64,000 bases of DNA, from contig JAJTWR010000419.1 of assembly GCA_021613335.1 (NCBI GenBank), forward strand, positions 140,001-204,000. The letters run 5' to 3'. Shown piece by piece: positions 44,928 through 57,092 of this stretch. How positions within the stretch are numbered: position 1 is the first letter of the stretch; every line of letters begins with the position of its first letter. Source of the stretch: Whitmania pigra. Taxonomy: Eukaryota; Annelida; Clitellata; Hirudinida; Haemopidae. The notes beneath the pieces are model-generated. The model worked only from the letters and a program-made list of their open reading frames with translations. It was not told the DNA's origin and did no database searches. A program made the translations under genes and the position numbers.

Positions 44928-47487
44928 ATGACAAGTTTTATAGGATTTTTAAGTTCAGCAATTATATTGGCATTCATCCAAACGAACAAAGCTGCTTTGT
45001 TTCAGAGAGCAAAAGTGTTTGAAAGGAATTCCTGCCTTTTCCCAGCAAAAACCAATCTACCAATAAAGACATGGCCTTTCGCGGACAATTTGACATCAAG
45101 CCCAATCACCAAGGAATTGAAAGAATGCAGCTTCTTTTGCCAGCAAGATCCAAGCTGTCTGGCTTATCAAGTCGTGAGAGTGCCAGATGGACGAGGATTC
45201 TGCCACATATATCAACAATTTCAAAAAATGCTGGATGTTGGAGTCGATATATGCAAGTCTTTCGTGAAAAGAGGTTATAATGAAATTTCATAACAGATCA
45301 TGTAATTGGGCAAAGGCTTACTATAATATTTGCAATTTAAAAATAATAGAAATTGAATTAATTTGAAGCGTAAAAAAGGAATATCGAACGTTGAATACTG
45401 ACTACTATCTAATGTATTTTTAACTTCATTTATATAGCGCCATATGCATAGCGTCAGAGGCGCTTCTTGTAACCATTAATATGGTGCTCCTTCTCAAGGG
45501 CGCTGCGCCTCTCACGATGGCAGCACGGGGTTCAAACCCCGCTGCGGGAGCACCGTCCTAATCATCTAGATATGCAACGGTCGTTAATAAAGCATTATAA
45601 GGGCGCTGCCGGCAGTGCAGGCTGGGTTTCGAACACGACACATTACGACTGTTGCCATTACCGCCGTTTGCAGGCACGTAACCCATTCGGCTAACCTGCA
45701 CACCCAACAATGTAATGATTTTTATTCAAAATCAACGTGTTGGTGACATGAAATTTATAATATTTTTATCTGGACTCGTTTTCAGACAAGCCACTTGATT
45801 GCCTAATTCGTTGGAACCCCATAAACTACAACACAAAGTACAACATGGAAGGATTCAGGGTTGAAAGGGCGGACAAATCCTGGTCCATAAACAACAACTC
45901 ACGTGGCATTCACATCATTGGGTTGAACTCAACCACTTGTCAACCTTACAGCCACAATGTTTTCGATACTGTGGCTTCAGCTAGCGAAAGGACCAGATTC
46001 ACCCTTTCAAGTGACTCCCAAGTTTTAAAGGGATCTTTCGTTATCGGATATTCGGTTGGAGATTTCTATGACCTTTCTGTGCAGGACTACCTTCAGAAGA
46101 CATATGGAGTGATATCTGCAGTTTTTTACAAGAATTCTCTGGCATTCATTTGCGTTAAAGGCACTTCAGCTTATTGTAAGACACAGGATTCTTGGGTTCC
46201 AGCTGGTTTCACCACATTCGTTATGGGTAATAATTGTTTAATGCTATCAAGAATATAAAGTATGTACTTATACATTAACTTTCCAAGTAAAAGTTAATTC
46301 ACAAGTAAGGTAGGTAAGGTCTAAGTCGTGAAATTTAATGTTGTTGTTTTGTTAGGGCTGAACAAGTTAAGTATTATTTGATAAATTAATCATTGAAATT
46401 CTTAAGCAATATGTTATATCCGTGGCCTATGACATTTTTGTCATAGCCTTAGCTCTTTCATGGCTCGATTTGGTCTAGGAACGTGTGGGCCAACTTTACA
46501 ACCAGACCTATTCCTCCGATTTTAAACAGAGTTAATGTAATCTGTGATGGATTACGAGTTTATTTCGCAGTTCTGGTAGCAGGAGGTGGAACAGTGACAT
46601 GTAGACTTCACGTAATTGTTTCAAGGATGCTTGAAACACTAATGGGACCATCTAGCAAACCTGGTGTAAAGTTGTTCATGAGATTCATTGATTATTGGAA
46701 TTTAATTGAAAAGTCTAGGCTTGAAAGTGGACTAGATGTAGATTTCATTGCATCTGTCCTCATGCCTGTTATGGATGACCTTATTTGCATCAACTAATGG
46801 AATTTCAGTCAAGAGACGATTATCGTGAGCATCTTAAGTCATCGTTTTTATTTCGCGGAGCTGAGCTCAGTGGAGGCATACACATTCAGGCTCCCAGGTC
46901 AAACGATCTGTTTTCAGTAAATCCATGTTGGCTCTTCACAATCACTTCCTTTCTTCCAAAAAAAAGTTAAAACGGCCACCTTATTATACTCTCCATTACA
47001 TTGCAAACTGTAGAAGTTAAGTTTATTGGCCTGCTGTTGGATGGCAAACTCCAACTTCCTTTCTTGAACAGAGGAACCATTATCGCATCTTCCCAATCAC
47101 TTGGTATTATATCTGAGTCAAAGGGTTTTACACGTGTCATATTACAATGACAAGCACTGCATCTAGTGTCGGGTGATGGCATGTAGTATTTATCAAATTT
47201 AACATTGGTTAACGCAGGGTTGAAGTGCAGGCGGATCGTAATTAACTGGAATTAATTAATCTAATAACATAATCTATTACTCGAACAATAAAATTTATTC
47301 AGTATCATCCTTAATTCTTATAATTTAATGTAAAACGAGATAATAATTACAAATCTCAGATTGTATATCTTATAGATCCCATAAATGGATTTATGTTTCA
47401 GCTGAGGTTAAGGGCAGTCCAATTGTGTCTCTCATTCCTGATGAAGGAACATTTATGTTCTTCTTCAGTCGTTTCATAGACGTTTAA
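44928..47487 (+). CDS. Secreted PAN-ILEI protein, array copy E
   Basis: Exons 44928-45273, 45786-46226 and 47402-47487; both introns phase 1; 290 aa. The signal peptide is MTSFIGFLSSAIILAFIQ, one codon shorter than in B-D. PAN Cys pattern is conserved; NSCLFPAKTNLPIKTW varies against the others. The exon 2 ILEI core is intact; its variable segment is YDLSVQDYLQKTYGV followed by ISAVFYKN. The exon 3 tail ends FSRFIDV. Intron 1 carries a 292-bp SINE (45417-45708). Intron 2 (1175 bases) carries a coding-like segment (46483-46930) and a LINE RT piece (46905-47175). The exon-3 acceptor is conserved. AATAAA near 47547. Confidence 0.85.
45417..45708 (-). mobile_element. tRNA-derived SINE in intron 1 of copy E
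   Basis: Read on the minus strand it starts with gtgcaggttagccgaatggg (A-box region) and has gtgttcgaaaccc (B-box). It ends with gcgctatataaatgaagtta, the same tail as 36678-36849. An aatgta duplication flanks it (45411-45416 and 45709-45714), and copy C (near 32231) shows the empty site. An internal second B-box-like ggggttcaaacccc lies near 45529. Nearly full length. Confidence 0.88.
46483..46930 (+). other. Coding-like segment of unknown origin in intron 2 of copy E
   Basis: The plus frame from 46483 runs to a TAA at 46795-46797. The same frame then stays open (WNFSQETIIVSILSHRFYF...) to about 46920. Peptide features such as GGGTVTCRLHVIVSRMLETL, WNLIEKSRLESGLDVDFIAS and MPVMDDLICIN look protein-coding rather than random. 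A shorter, decayed copy is in intron 2 of copy C (33024-33212). The 3' end abuts a minus-strand LINE RT fragment. I do not recognise the protein; it could be part of a transposable element or captured host exons. Not expected to be expressed as part of copy E. Confidence 0.4.
46905..47175 (-). mobile_element. LINE reverse-transcriptase fragment
   Basis: Minus strand encodes RVKPFDSDIIPSDWEDAI, VPLFKKGSW, NSRPINLTSTVCNVMESII and KSQHGF, the start of a non-LTR RT domain, with one frame change. Same family as 27757-27945, 58355-58500 and the plus-strand piece 59985-60108. Confidence 0.8.
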
Positions 47488-49449
47488 GCAAAACTAGATA
47501 AGGTTGGATGTGATTGTTTGTTTAAAGTTTCAAAATGTAGGAAAAAATAAAGATGATTCAAAGAAACGTTATAATTTTATTAATATTAATTACGATGTAA
47601 ATCGAAGGTATTGAAATTGTTTAATTTTGTTTTATTTTTTAGACGAAAATCTGAAAATGGCAAAAAAATCTGTCGCGAAATATTGAGAACTTCATTGATT
47701 TTTCAGATTTTGCAATATTTGCATTTTATTGAAATAATAATAATAATTATCATTATTCGATTGATAACTTTTCAAGTTTCTACTTGTGACAAGTATTTTA
47801 ACAATAATTTAGTCAATAATTAACTTTGGCATTCAGTAGCAGTCACATTGCTTAATTTATTTTAATAGTTTTAGCTAGTGTGGTCTTGTTAGTGATTTTC
47901 AATCTTTCATCGCTTCGCTTGAATGCATTTTTCTTTTAAATTTACTCAAAAATTTTTGAATAAAGTTTCAATGATCAATTAATTGTATTTATTTACATTT
48001 TTTGAATAAATATAACCTAAAGATATTTGGTCAATCATTGCAAAAAATAGGTTACAAATAAAAATTTAAGAATTAAATATCCAAGAAGGAGATAGTGTGA
48101 AAGAATATGGGTTTTCATCAAATTTGAAATGAAGGAGAAATTAATGAAATCCGTCTTTTTTCACAAAATTTGCGATTTTGCTTTTAATTATGCGGGTTTG
48201 TAAATGTATTTAATATCATTATTTAATCTAGGCAAAAATTTATTTATTATAAATTTATTTAATATCATTATATAAAACTACAAATAAAAATTTTAACTAC
48301 TTTAAACTATTACAATAGTGGAACCACATGGCTATGGACATTTAATAGATAGCTTCAATGAAACTAGTTCTTCTCGCTCCTGATAACTGGCAATTTATGT
48401 AGGTCAAAATGAGTTTAGCGGTGATTAAATTAAAAAATTTAATTCAGATTTTTAAATTAAATTCAGTTCAATTAAAGACAAAATTTAAAATCATAACTTA
48501 TTTAAATAACTATGCATTAAAAGAAATTTTGAAAAAATATCATTCAAACATACTTTTAACATCGGATATTAATATTCCTGCTTAATTCACTCCTTAATTC
48601 CTGTTAAGTATGTTATATTCTAAGATTTTGTCAGATGAATTTAAAAACAGCTTAACTTTTGGAGTATATGTTTGGGATCATGTAATAGTGATTTAAGTTC
48701 AATATTGATCATTGAGATTTTTTAGGAGATGTAAATATCTTATTTGTGTAATTGTGGAATAAAACAAACAGGATTATATTAAACCAATTTATATGTTAAC
48801 GGAGTAATATTTTACCCGACAGACCTATAATTTTTAGAATCTACATTTTATCGATCTGGAAGGCTTTTAAAACTGAATAATGAAAAACATTTCCAACATC
48901 GCTCGCATCAAAATGTACAAAAAGGGAGCTGCCACAACAAATTGAGTCAAAAATACGCTTTTGTTGTCCCTATGCGTTGCCATCACCAACTTTCTCAAAA
49001 TTTATATCCGAATAAATAAAGCTAAAACTCGGAATTAAAGAATTCCAATTATTATAAGACATTCTTGCCAATTTCTACATTAACAAACACATTTATTTAG
49101 CATCGTAACAAAAAATGAAAAGTAATACATTATTCGTTTTATGTGTAACATTGGTAATGAATAATGAAACAACTGGTAATATTCACAACCTACAACGTAT
49201 ATTTCCTGAAAATACAAACAAAAAGAGAATTTCAAATATCGCATTCATACAATAGCTCGAATGAAAATGACCAACTTAAGCTTACAAAGTCTTACAAAGG
49301 TGATAAAATAATGTTTGCATTGTCCTGATGCGTTGCCATCAGCAACATTGTCAAATAAACAGAAATCCTATAAAATGTAGCTATTAGTTTGAGCTACAGA
49401 AATTCTAACATTCTACTTTAAATCTATTTATATTTATATTATATTCTCC
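47488..49449. other. Intergenic unit between copies E and F
   Basis: From the stop of E to about 48360 the sequence matches 58825-59760 (segmental duplication). From about 48880 the type-2 upstream region begins, shared with H and K (tgttgccatcagcaa, then aaatcctataaaatgtagct). No gene. Confidence 0.5.
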
Positions 49450-50617
49450 ATGAAAATGGTAGCAAGTTATCTTGGGCCTTGCATTGTAGCCATAACAATA
49501 TTATTTGCTCAGCCAAGCAAATCTGCTCTCTTCCAAAGAGCAAAGTTATTTGAAACCAATGCTTGTTTGTTTCCATTAAAAAACTATCCAGTAAAGACCT
49601 GGCCAAATGCTGATAATTTGACATCATCCTCAATCACCAAGAAAATGAAGAAATGTAGTTTCTTTTGTCTCCAGGATCCAAAATGTCTGGTCTATCAAGT
49701 TGTGCAATTAAAAGATGGTCGAGGATTCTGCCACATATATCAACAGTTTAAATCTATGCTGTTCGTTGATGCAAGCATATGCAAATCTTTCGTGAAGAAA
49801 GGTTGTTACTTTAGTCAATTTGAATTCTAATTCATAAGTTGAAGCGATTGATGTACTGTTTTATGTTTAACTTTTTATTAATCCATGGTCAGTAACGTTG
49901 TAATATTTATATTTGTCATATTTGATGAGTTTAACTGGAATGTCATGTATTAATCATTTTTCAAGAAAAGAAACCCGATTGCATAATTCGTTGGAACCCA
50001 TTAAATTTCAAAACGAAGACTATAACAAACGGATTCAGGGTTGAAAAGACGGATAAATCCTGGTCCATCTACAACAACTCACGTGGCATTCACATCATTG
50101 GATTGAACTCAACCACTTGTCAACCTTACAACCACAATGTTTTCGATACTGTGGCTTCAGCTAGCGAAAGGAAAAGATTCACCCTCTCAAGTTACTCTCA
50201 AGTTTCAACCGGATCTTTCGTGATCGGATATTCGGTTGGAGATTTTTATCATTCTACTCTTGTTTCCATCCTTGATGGCAGGTATGGTGTGAAGTATGGA
50301 ACTTCTTATTCCCATTCTCTGGCTTTCATTTGCATCAAAGACACTTCAAACAAGTGTATTTCTCAAGAAAGTTGGTATCCCAGTGAATTCATTGCATACG
50401 CGATCGGTAAGACTAAATAACTCATTTTCCGTAATTGAAATATCAAATTAATATTAATATTATCCGTGTTACAGTTTATTTTTAGATACACTACTATTTA
50501 ATGTATTGTGAATACATTTTTACCACAGCTGAGAATAAGGCTGATCCCGTATTTACACTTCTTCCTGACGACGGACAATTTCTTTTATTTTACACTACTC
50601 GCGTGGTAATATCTTAA
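49450..50617 (+). CDS. Secreted PAN-ILEI protein, array copy F (type 2)
   Basis: Exons 49450-49801, 49966-50406 and 50529-50617; both introns phase 1 and short (164 and 122 bases); 293 aa. The signal peptide is MKMVASYLGPCIVAITILFAQ. The type-2 PAN-like module has KCSFFCLQDPKC, GFCHIYQQ and ASICKSF, keeping the same Cys spacing as type 1. The exon 2 ILEI core is nearly identical to type-1 genes, while the variable segment is YHSTLVSILDGRYGV. Exon 2 has no Met near its start, so a simple ORF search shows only its second half, but it is open throughout. The exon-2 acceptor is tttcaag rather than tttcag. The exon 3 tail ends TTRVVIS. Confidence 0.87.
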
Positions 50618-51495
50618 AGTAATTTCTTAAAATGCACAACTTTCATGAACTAGTCAAATTGGATTAAATTATTTATTGCCTTGATTCAAGTGTTAATGTG
50701 ATTAGAATGATTTATTAGTAATTAATTAATTGTTACAACAACTTTCTTAATATCATAAAAATTTGTTTACTTGCACTTGTAATATTTTCGTTAATAAATG
50801 TATTCATTTGAATTTGTTTTGATAGAATTAGCTCGCCATTTTAAGGAGTTTTGCAACGATTGCAGTTTTTTCTGAACGTTAAAACTTAGTCGTTAATAAT
50901 GCCTGTTTTTTTGTTTATTAACTACATTTGCAAGCATATATTTGCAAGAGGAAAAATTTATAGTTTGTTTTTTTTAAAGAATTTCGAATTTGTCGATAAT
51001 ATTTGCGATGAAGAACTGAAGTAATTGGTGTCAAAATCGTAGCTGCCATGTTTTAATTGGAAATAATTTGCATCTTAATTAACATTTTTACTTCTAAATA
51101 TTGTAAATATTTTTTATTAAACTTTCCTTCAATCAGTGATTGTCAGTTTTTGACCTTATCTTTTGGATTGATTTTGCTTGATTTGATTTTGTTTCGTGCA
51201 TTGCAAAGACTAGATTAGAACGATAATATCGTCGCCGCTTTTCAAACTGTTTAAATACAAGAATGTAATTGAAAATTTGTAATAATTTACAAAATGAATT
51301 TACTACAGATAATTCACAAAGACAAAATTCAAAATCATAATAAAACTTATTTATTTAAATAATTATTTAAGTATGCAATAAAAGACATTTGAAAAAATGT
51401 CATTCATACATACTTTTGTCGGATATCGATATTCCTGCTTAATTCACTGTTTTCGTCACAATTCGGTTGCATGTAATGATACATGCCTAATGATA
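50618..51495. other. Spacer between copies F and G
   Basis: AT-rich; parts resemble the region after copy H (54451-55260), so it belongs to a duplicated unit. No gene. Confidence 0.5.
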
Positions 51496-51845
51496 ATGAC
51501 AGTAAAGCTTTTAGCCATAACAATTATGTTTGCTGAACCATGCAAATCTGCTCTTTCCTTAAAACTGCTTCAAACCAGTGCTTGTTTGCAATACGCGATT
51601 ATCCAACAAAGATCTGGCCAGATGAGGATAACTTGACATCATCCTCAATCATCAAGGAGATGAACGAATATAGTTTATTTCACATCATTGGATTGAACTT
51701 AGCCACTTGCCAATTTTACAGCCAAAATGTTGTCGATACTGAGGATTCTGTTAGCTTTGGGAAAAGATTCATTCTCTCAAGTGATATCCTAATTTCGAAT
51801 GGATCTTTCTTGATCGAATATTCTTCGGTTGTTGAAGTGCCTTAG
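51496..51845 (+). pseudogene. PAN-ILEI copy G, internally deleted
   Basis: Starts like a type-2 gene (MTVKLLAITIMFAEPCKSAL), with a frameshift within 45 codons. After the position equivalent to the first PAN Cys of the ECSFFC motif (tatagtttattt), it jumps directly into the exon-2 core at HIIGLN, followed by LATCQFYSQNVVDTED, GKRFILSS and GSFLIEYS, and stops at a TAG. The rest of exon 1, intron 1, the start and end of exon 2 and exon 3 are missing. A partial open frame spans 51540-51845. Non-functional remnant. Confidence 0.85.
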
Positions 51846-53287
51846 ACGCTAATGAAAGCAAGAGTATGATTTTAAGGAGGTCCATAACTTTATCAAAGGT
51901 TTTCCAAGCATCATTTATTGCAAAAAAAAAAAACAATTAAATTAAGCAAATTAAATTAAACAATTAAATTGCAGACCATTTATCGTAAAAATTCAGTCAC
52001 TGAATATATATTCCATATATTCAATTATTTTATGTAATCCGTTTTTTCTCCATGATTTGAATAACAATAGCAGCCTAATGACCTCTACTTATTGTAACCA
52101 ACACTTTCTGAATTGAAAATTATAAAATCATTTGATGTTTGCCACGGCGTTGCACGGGTTGAAGCAGATTTGGTTATGTGAAAATTTATTTAATATATTT
52201 TTATTTTATTTTGTATTGTTTGATTTAAAAATATAGGATTTTTTTATTAATTTTCGGGGCCATGGTTTATTTGTTGGGCGGAGTCAATTTTAACCAATCA
52301 AACCTATGGGACAAACGACAGACTCTTGATCTTATATAAATAGATGTGTCAACTGAATCTGCGGGAGCACCGTCCTAATCATCTAGGTATGCAACGGACG
52401 GTAATAAAAAACAAACAGAATCTAAGTTAAAAAGACTCTAACTTAATTATCACATTGATTCAAACAAATAAAAACTAACTGGCCTTTAAAATTAACATCG
52501 TAAATAATTTTTAATTCATTTTCCTCAATTTTTAATCGATCTATCATTCCGAGTTTTTCCACTTTTTAGTTAAGTGGGCTCACATGCGGTTTTTTTCTAA
52601 TTTAATATTATTTTTCAAAAAATCAAAGTTCAATCAGTGAAAGTTTGTTCCTTAAGATTGCCTTTCTAGACTGAGTAACGTATTGTGCTTTTGCTTAAGC
52701 CAATCAATAACAAAGAAAGAAATTGTCAAATTAGCTTCAACGATGAAACAAACACATTGCACCGAGGTTTTTGAGTTCAAACTTTTTAATTTTTAAATCG
52801 TACGTCACTTTAAGAGGTTTTTTTTACCAAATCTTTCATCAAGAAAAGAGTTGCATTTTCAAACTAGCAAATGGCCCATTAATTTTTTCCAATTCCATTT
52901 TTGTCTATATCAACACATCTATTTAGCTTTATAACAGAAAGTGAACGGTATTACAATATTCGATTTATGTGTAAAATTGGTAATGAATTTGAAGTTACTG
53001 ATCTTGACAACAGAAGCTTAAATTTCATGAGAAATAAAATATAAAAAAATACTAAAAAAAAAAGAAAATAATTTCACATTCGTGGCATTCATTCAATAAC
53101 TCGAATCAAAATGTCCAACTTAGGCTGTCATATAAATGCGTTAAAATGACATTTTTATTGTCCTGACGCGTTGCCATCAGCAACATTGTCAAATAAACAA
53201 AAATCCTATAAAATGTAGCTATTAGTTTGAGCTACAGAAATTCTAATATTCTACTTTGAATCTATTCATATTTATATTATATTTACC
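51846..53287. other. Spacer between copies G and H
   Basis: AT-rich, no gene. A short SINE remnant lies at 52355-52405 (gcgggagcaccgtcctaatc, matching the centre of 45417-45708). The type-2 upstream region starts near 52960. Confidence 0.5.
52355..52405 (-). mobile_element. SINE remnant
   Basis: Fifty bases nearly identical to 45545-45595 in the SINE of copy E; both ends lost. Confidence 0.6.
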
Positions 53288-54450
53288 ATGAATATGGAAG
53301 TCAGTTATCTTGAGCCTTGCATTATAGTCATAACAATATTATTTGCTCAGCCAAGCAAATCTGCTCTCTTCCAAAGAGCAAAGATATTTGAAACCAATGC
53401 TTGTTGGTATCCAACGAAAAACTATCCGATAAAAAGCTGGCCAAATGCTGATAATTTGATATCATCCTCAATCACCAAGGAAATGAAGGAATGTAGTTTC
53501 TTTTGTCTCCAAGATCCAAAATGCTTGTTTTATCAAGTAGTGAGAATGGAAGATGGTCGAGGATTCTGCCACATACATCAAACGTTTACTACTATGCTGG
53601 ACGTTGATGCAAGCATATGCAAATCTTTCGTGAAGAGAGGTTATTACTTTAATCGATTTGAATTCTAATTCATAAGTTGAAGCGATTGATGTACTGTTTT
53701 TTGTTTAACTTTTCATTAATCCATGGTCACTAACGGTGTAATATTTATATTTGTCATATTTGATGAGTTTAAGTGGAATGTCTTGTATTAATCATTTTTC
53801 AAGAAAAGCAACTCGATTGCATAATTCGTTGGAACCCAATAAATTTCAAAGCGAGGACTAACATGGAAGGATTTAGAGTTGAAAGGGCGGACAAATCCTG
53901 GTCCATCTACAACAACTCACGTGGCATTCATATCATTGGATTGAACTTAACCACTTGCCAACCTTACAGCCACAATGTTTTCGATACTGTGGCTTCAGCT
54001 AGCGAAATGAACAGATTCACCCTCTCAAGTGACTCCCAAGTTTCAATTGGATCTTTCTTGATCGGGTATTCGGTTGGAGATTTTTTTCATATCACTGTTG
54101 CTTCCTTCCTTGATAACAGGTATGGTGTGAGGTATGGAACTACTTATTCCCATTCTCTGGCTTTCATTTGCATCAAAGACAATTCAATAAAATGTCATTA
54201 TCAAGACAGTTGGTTGCCCAATGGATTCATTGCATTCGTTATAGGTAAGACCAAATGACAATTCTCCGCAATTGCAATATCTAATTAAGATTAATAACAT
54301 CTTTGTCATTGTTTGTTTTTTAATACACAAACTCCTGTTCTATATAGTGAATACATTTTTATCGCAGCTGAAAATAAAGAAGTTCCCATTTCGAAACTTA
54401 CTTCGGATAAAGGACGATTTCTAAGTTATTACACTTTGATGATAATTTGA
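53288..54450 (+). CDS. Secreted PAN-ILEI protein, array copy H (type 2)
   Basis: Exons 53288-53639, 53804-54244 and 54368-54450; both introns phase 1 (164 and 123 bases, nearly the same as in copy F); 291 aa. The signal peptide is MNMEVSYLEPCIIVITILFAQ. PAN-like Cys are as in F (ECSFFCLQDPKC), with NACWYPTKNYPIKSW as variable N-terminal stretch. The ILEI core is intact (NVFDTVASASEMNRF, GSFLIGYSVGDF, SLAFICIKD). The variable segment is FHITVASFLDNRYGV. The exon 3 tail ends YYTLMII. Closest relative appears to be F or K. Confidence 0.88.
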
Positions 54451-55745
54451 TTGAGAAGCACAACTTAGATGAACTTGACAATTGGATTAGATTATTCTTT
54501 GCTTTGATTCAAGTGCAATGCAATTAAAATGAGTTATTATTAAAAAAATTAAATGTTACAACAATTTTTATAATACCATGAAAATATTAAACATATATTT
54601 GTAATATACGAATTTATATATATATATTCACTAAATTATATTTTGTTAAAATAATCTCATCATTTAGCTTTTCAATGCCTGCAGTTTTTTCAGAAGGTTA
54701 AAATGTTGGCGCTAAAAATATCTGTGATTTATTTGTTTATTGACCAAATGTTTAATTAATAATATATTTGCAAGATGAAAAAATTCATTTTTTTTTAATC
54801 AGCTTCTGAGATATCGATAACATATAATATCATAAGATATGATAAGAATCATGAACTGAAATAATTGGATTCAAAATCGGTTGGACATCATTTTCTTAAC
54901 TTTTAATTGGAAATGATTTACGTCTTAATTAAGCTTTTTACCTCTGAAGATTGTAAATATTTTTTATAAAACTTTCCTTCGATCAGTGATTGTCAATTTG
55001 TGATCTTGTCTTTTGGATTCATTTGGCTTGATTTGATTTTTGTTTTGTGCATTGCAAAGATTAGATTAGAAAGATAATTATGTCACCGCTTTTCAAACTG
55101 TTTAAATACAAGAATGCAACTGTAAAAATCAATATTTTTTAAAGTAGTATTAATTTGCCGTATGGATTTACTGCAGCACATTTAAAAAGACAATATTCAA
55201 ACAAATCTTATTCAAATAAGTTTGTAATAAAATACATTTTGAAGAATCATTTTGTCAGACTTTTGTCGCATATCAAAATTCATGCTTAATTAACTCGCTC
55301 GATTGCATGCCTGTAAGCTGTTGTCAAACAAAAATAAAATAACATTAAAATAACATTTTTGTGACTCGGTTCAAGCTGACATATTATCAAGCAAAACCAA
55401 ACCTGAAATTGAAATGAAATTCTGTTGAATGCAACAATTTGTTTTAAAAAGGCAAACGGACTTAAATTATATTATTTGAAAGTTTTTTAATAATTAATAG
55501 AGTTGAAATTTTCAATAATTTAAGCAAAATTTGTAGAACCTTTTCATATCTTCGTTTGCACCGGAATGCCCAAATGAGGCGATAATTATTAGTGAGTTAA
55601 AACATTGTTTTATTGAAACACGTTGCCATAAGCCGTTAAGATATAGCTGATAAAACTCTGAGTATTTCTAATACTCCTTGTGTTGATCCTTCTGTATTTT
55701 TTAAAGTAGTCTGATTTATATAATATAAATTATATTCCTGAGACA
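54451..55745. other. Spacer between copies H and I
   Basis: AT-rich duplicated intergenic DNA; no gene or repeat with clear ends seen. Confidence 0.5.
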
Positions 55746-57092
55746 ATGACAATAAACTGTCTTATAGCTTGGTTTTTAGCCATACCAATTATATTTGCTG
55801 AACCTTGCAAATCTGCTCTCTTCCAAAGAGCAAAAGTGTTAGAAACCAATGCTTGTTTGCTTCCGAACTATCCAGTAAAGACCTGGCCAAATGCTGATAA
55901 TTTGACATCATCCTCAATCACCAAGGAAATGAAGGAATGTAGTTTCTTTTGTCTCCAAGATCCAAAATGCCTGCTTTATCAAGTTGTGCGATTAGAAGAT
56001 GGACGAGGATTCTGCCACATATATCAAAAGTTTACCACTATGCTGGACGTTGATGCAAGCACATGCAAATCTTTCATGAGGAGAGGTTGTTACTCTAGTC
56101 ATTATAAATTGTAATTCACAAGTTGAAATGAGAAATTGTTTAAATTATACGATTTTCTTAACCTTTCATTAATCCATGAATAGTAACTGTGTAGTAATTA
56201 CATTTATCATGATGTTTTTAAGTGGAATGTCTTATATTAAACATTTTTCAAGAAAATCAACTTGATTGCATAATTCGTTGGAACCCCATAAACTACAACA
56301 CAAAGTACAACATGGGCGGATTCAGAGTTGAAAAAGCGGACAAATCCTGGTCCATCTACAACAACTCCCATGGCATTCACATCATTGGATTGAACCCAAC
56401 CACTTGTCAACCTTACAGCCACAACGTTTTCGATACTGTGGCTTCAGCTAGCGAAAGGAACAGATTCACCCTCTCAAGTGACTCCCAAGTTTCAACTGGA
56501 TCTTTCGTGATCGGATATTCGGTTGGAGATTTTTATCACTACACTCTGACCACTTATCTTGAAAGCAGATACAAAGAGCAATATGGATTTTCTTACAATC
56601 ACTCTCTGGCTTTCATTTGCGTCAAAGGCACTCCAATATACTGTAAGAATCAAAAGAGTTTGATGCCCAATGGATTCACTATTTTCGTGATCGGTAAGAT
56701 TAAATATTAACAATAATAACACTAATTTTATTTATAAAGCCCCATAAGCGCAATTGTCGGGGGCATTCAACCATTTATTTAGAACCTCATTTTGGGAGAC
56801 AATGTGCCTGTGTAAGCTGGGTTACGTTACGAAACATAATGGGCTTAAGCAGTTTGCTACCGTCTGAGTCAGCATGATTCATTTTCTTCCGCAATTGTAA
56901 TATCTAGTTAAAATTACATTTTGTTTTCATACTTTAGATTTTGATGTACTTTCGTTTTTTTATATCTAAAACATATATTTTATACCATGAATATAATTTT
57001 GCACAGCTGAAAATAAAGAAACTCCCATTTTATCCTTGGGTCCGGACAATGGACAATTTTTATTTTTTCACAGAATTTTTACAAAAACATAA
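55746..57092 (+). CDS. Secreted PAN-ILEI protein, array copy I (type 2)
   Basis: Exons 55746-56085, 56253-56693 and 57007-57092; both introns phase 1; 288 aa. The signal peptide is MTINCLIAWFLAIPIIFAEP. Exon 1 is four codons shorter than in F, H and K (start shorter, and NACLLPNYPVKTW lacks three residues). The six PAN-like Cys are kept, although Val-Lys-Lys near the end reads MRRG. The exon 2 ILEI core matches the array; the variable segment is YHYTLTTYLESRYKE. Exon 3 ends FHRIFTKT. Intron 2 (313 bases) holds a degenerate SINE (about 56728-56885). The start resembles pseudogene G, suggesting a shared subgroup. Confidence 0.87.
56728..56885 (-). mobile_element. Degenerate SINE in intron 2 of copy I
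   Basis: The tttatttataaagccccataagcgc end resembles the inverted SINE tail seen at 45425, and ctgggttacgttacgaaac resembles its B-box side. Heavily mutated; the insertion explains the longer intron relative to copies F and H. Confidence 0.5.
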
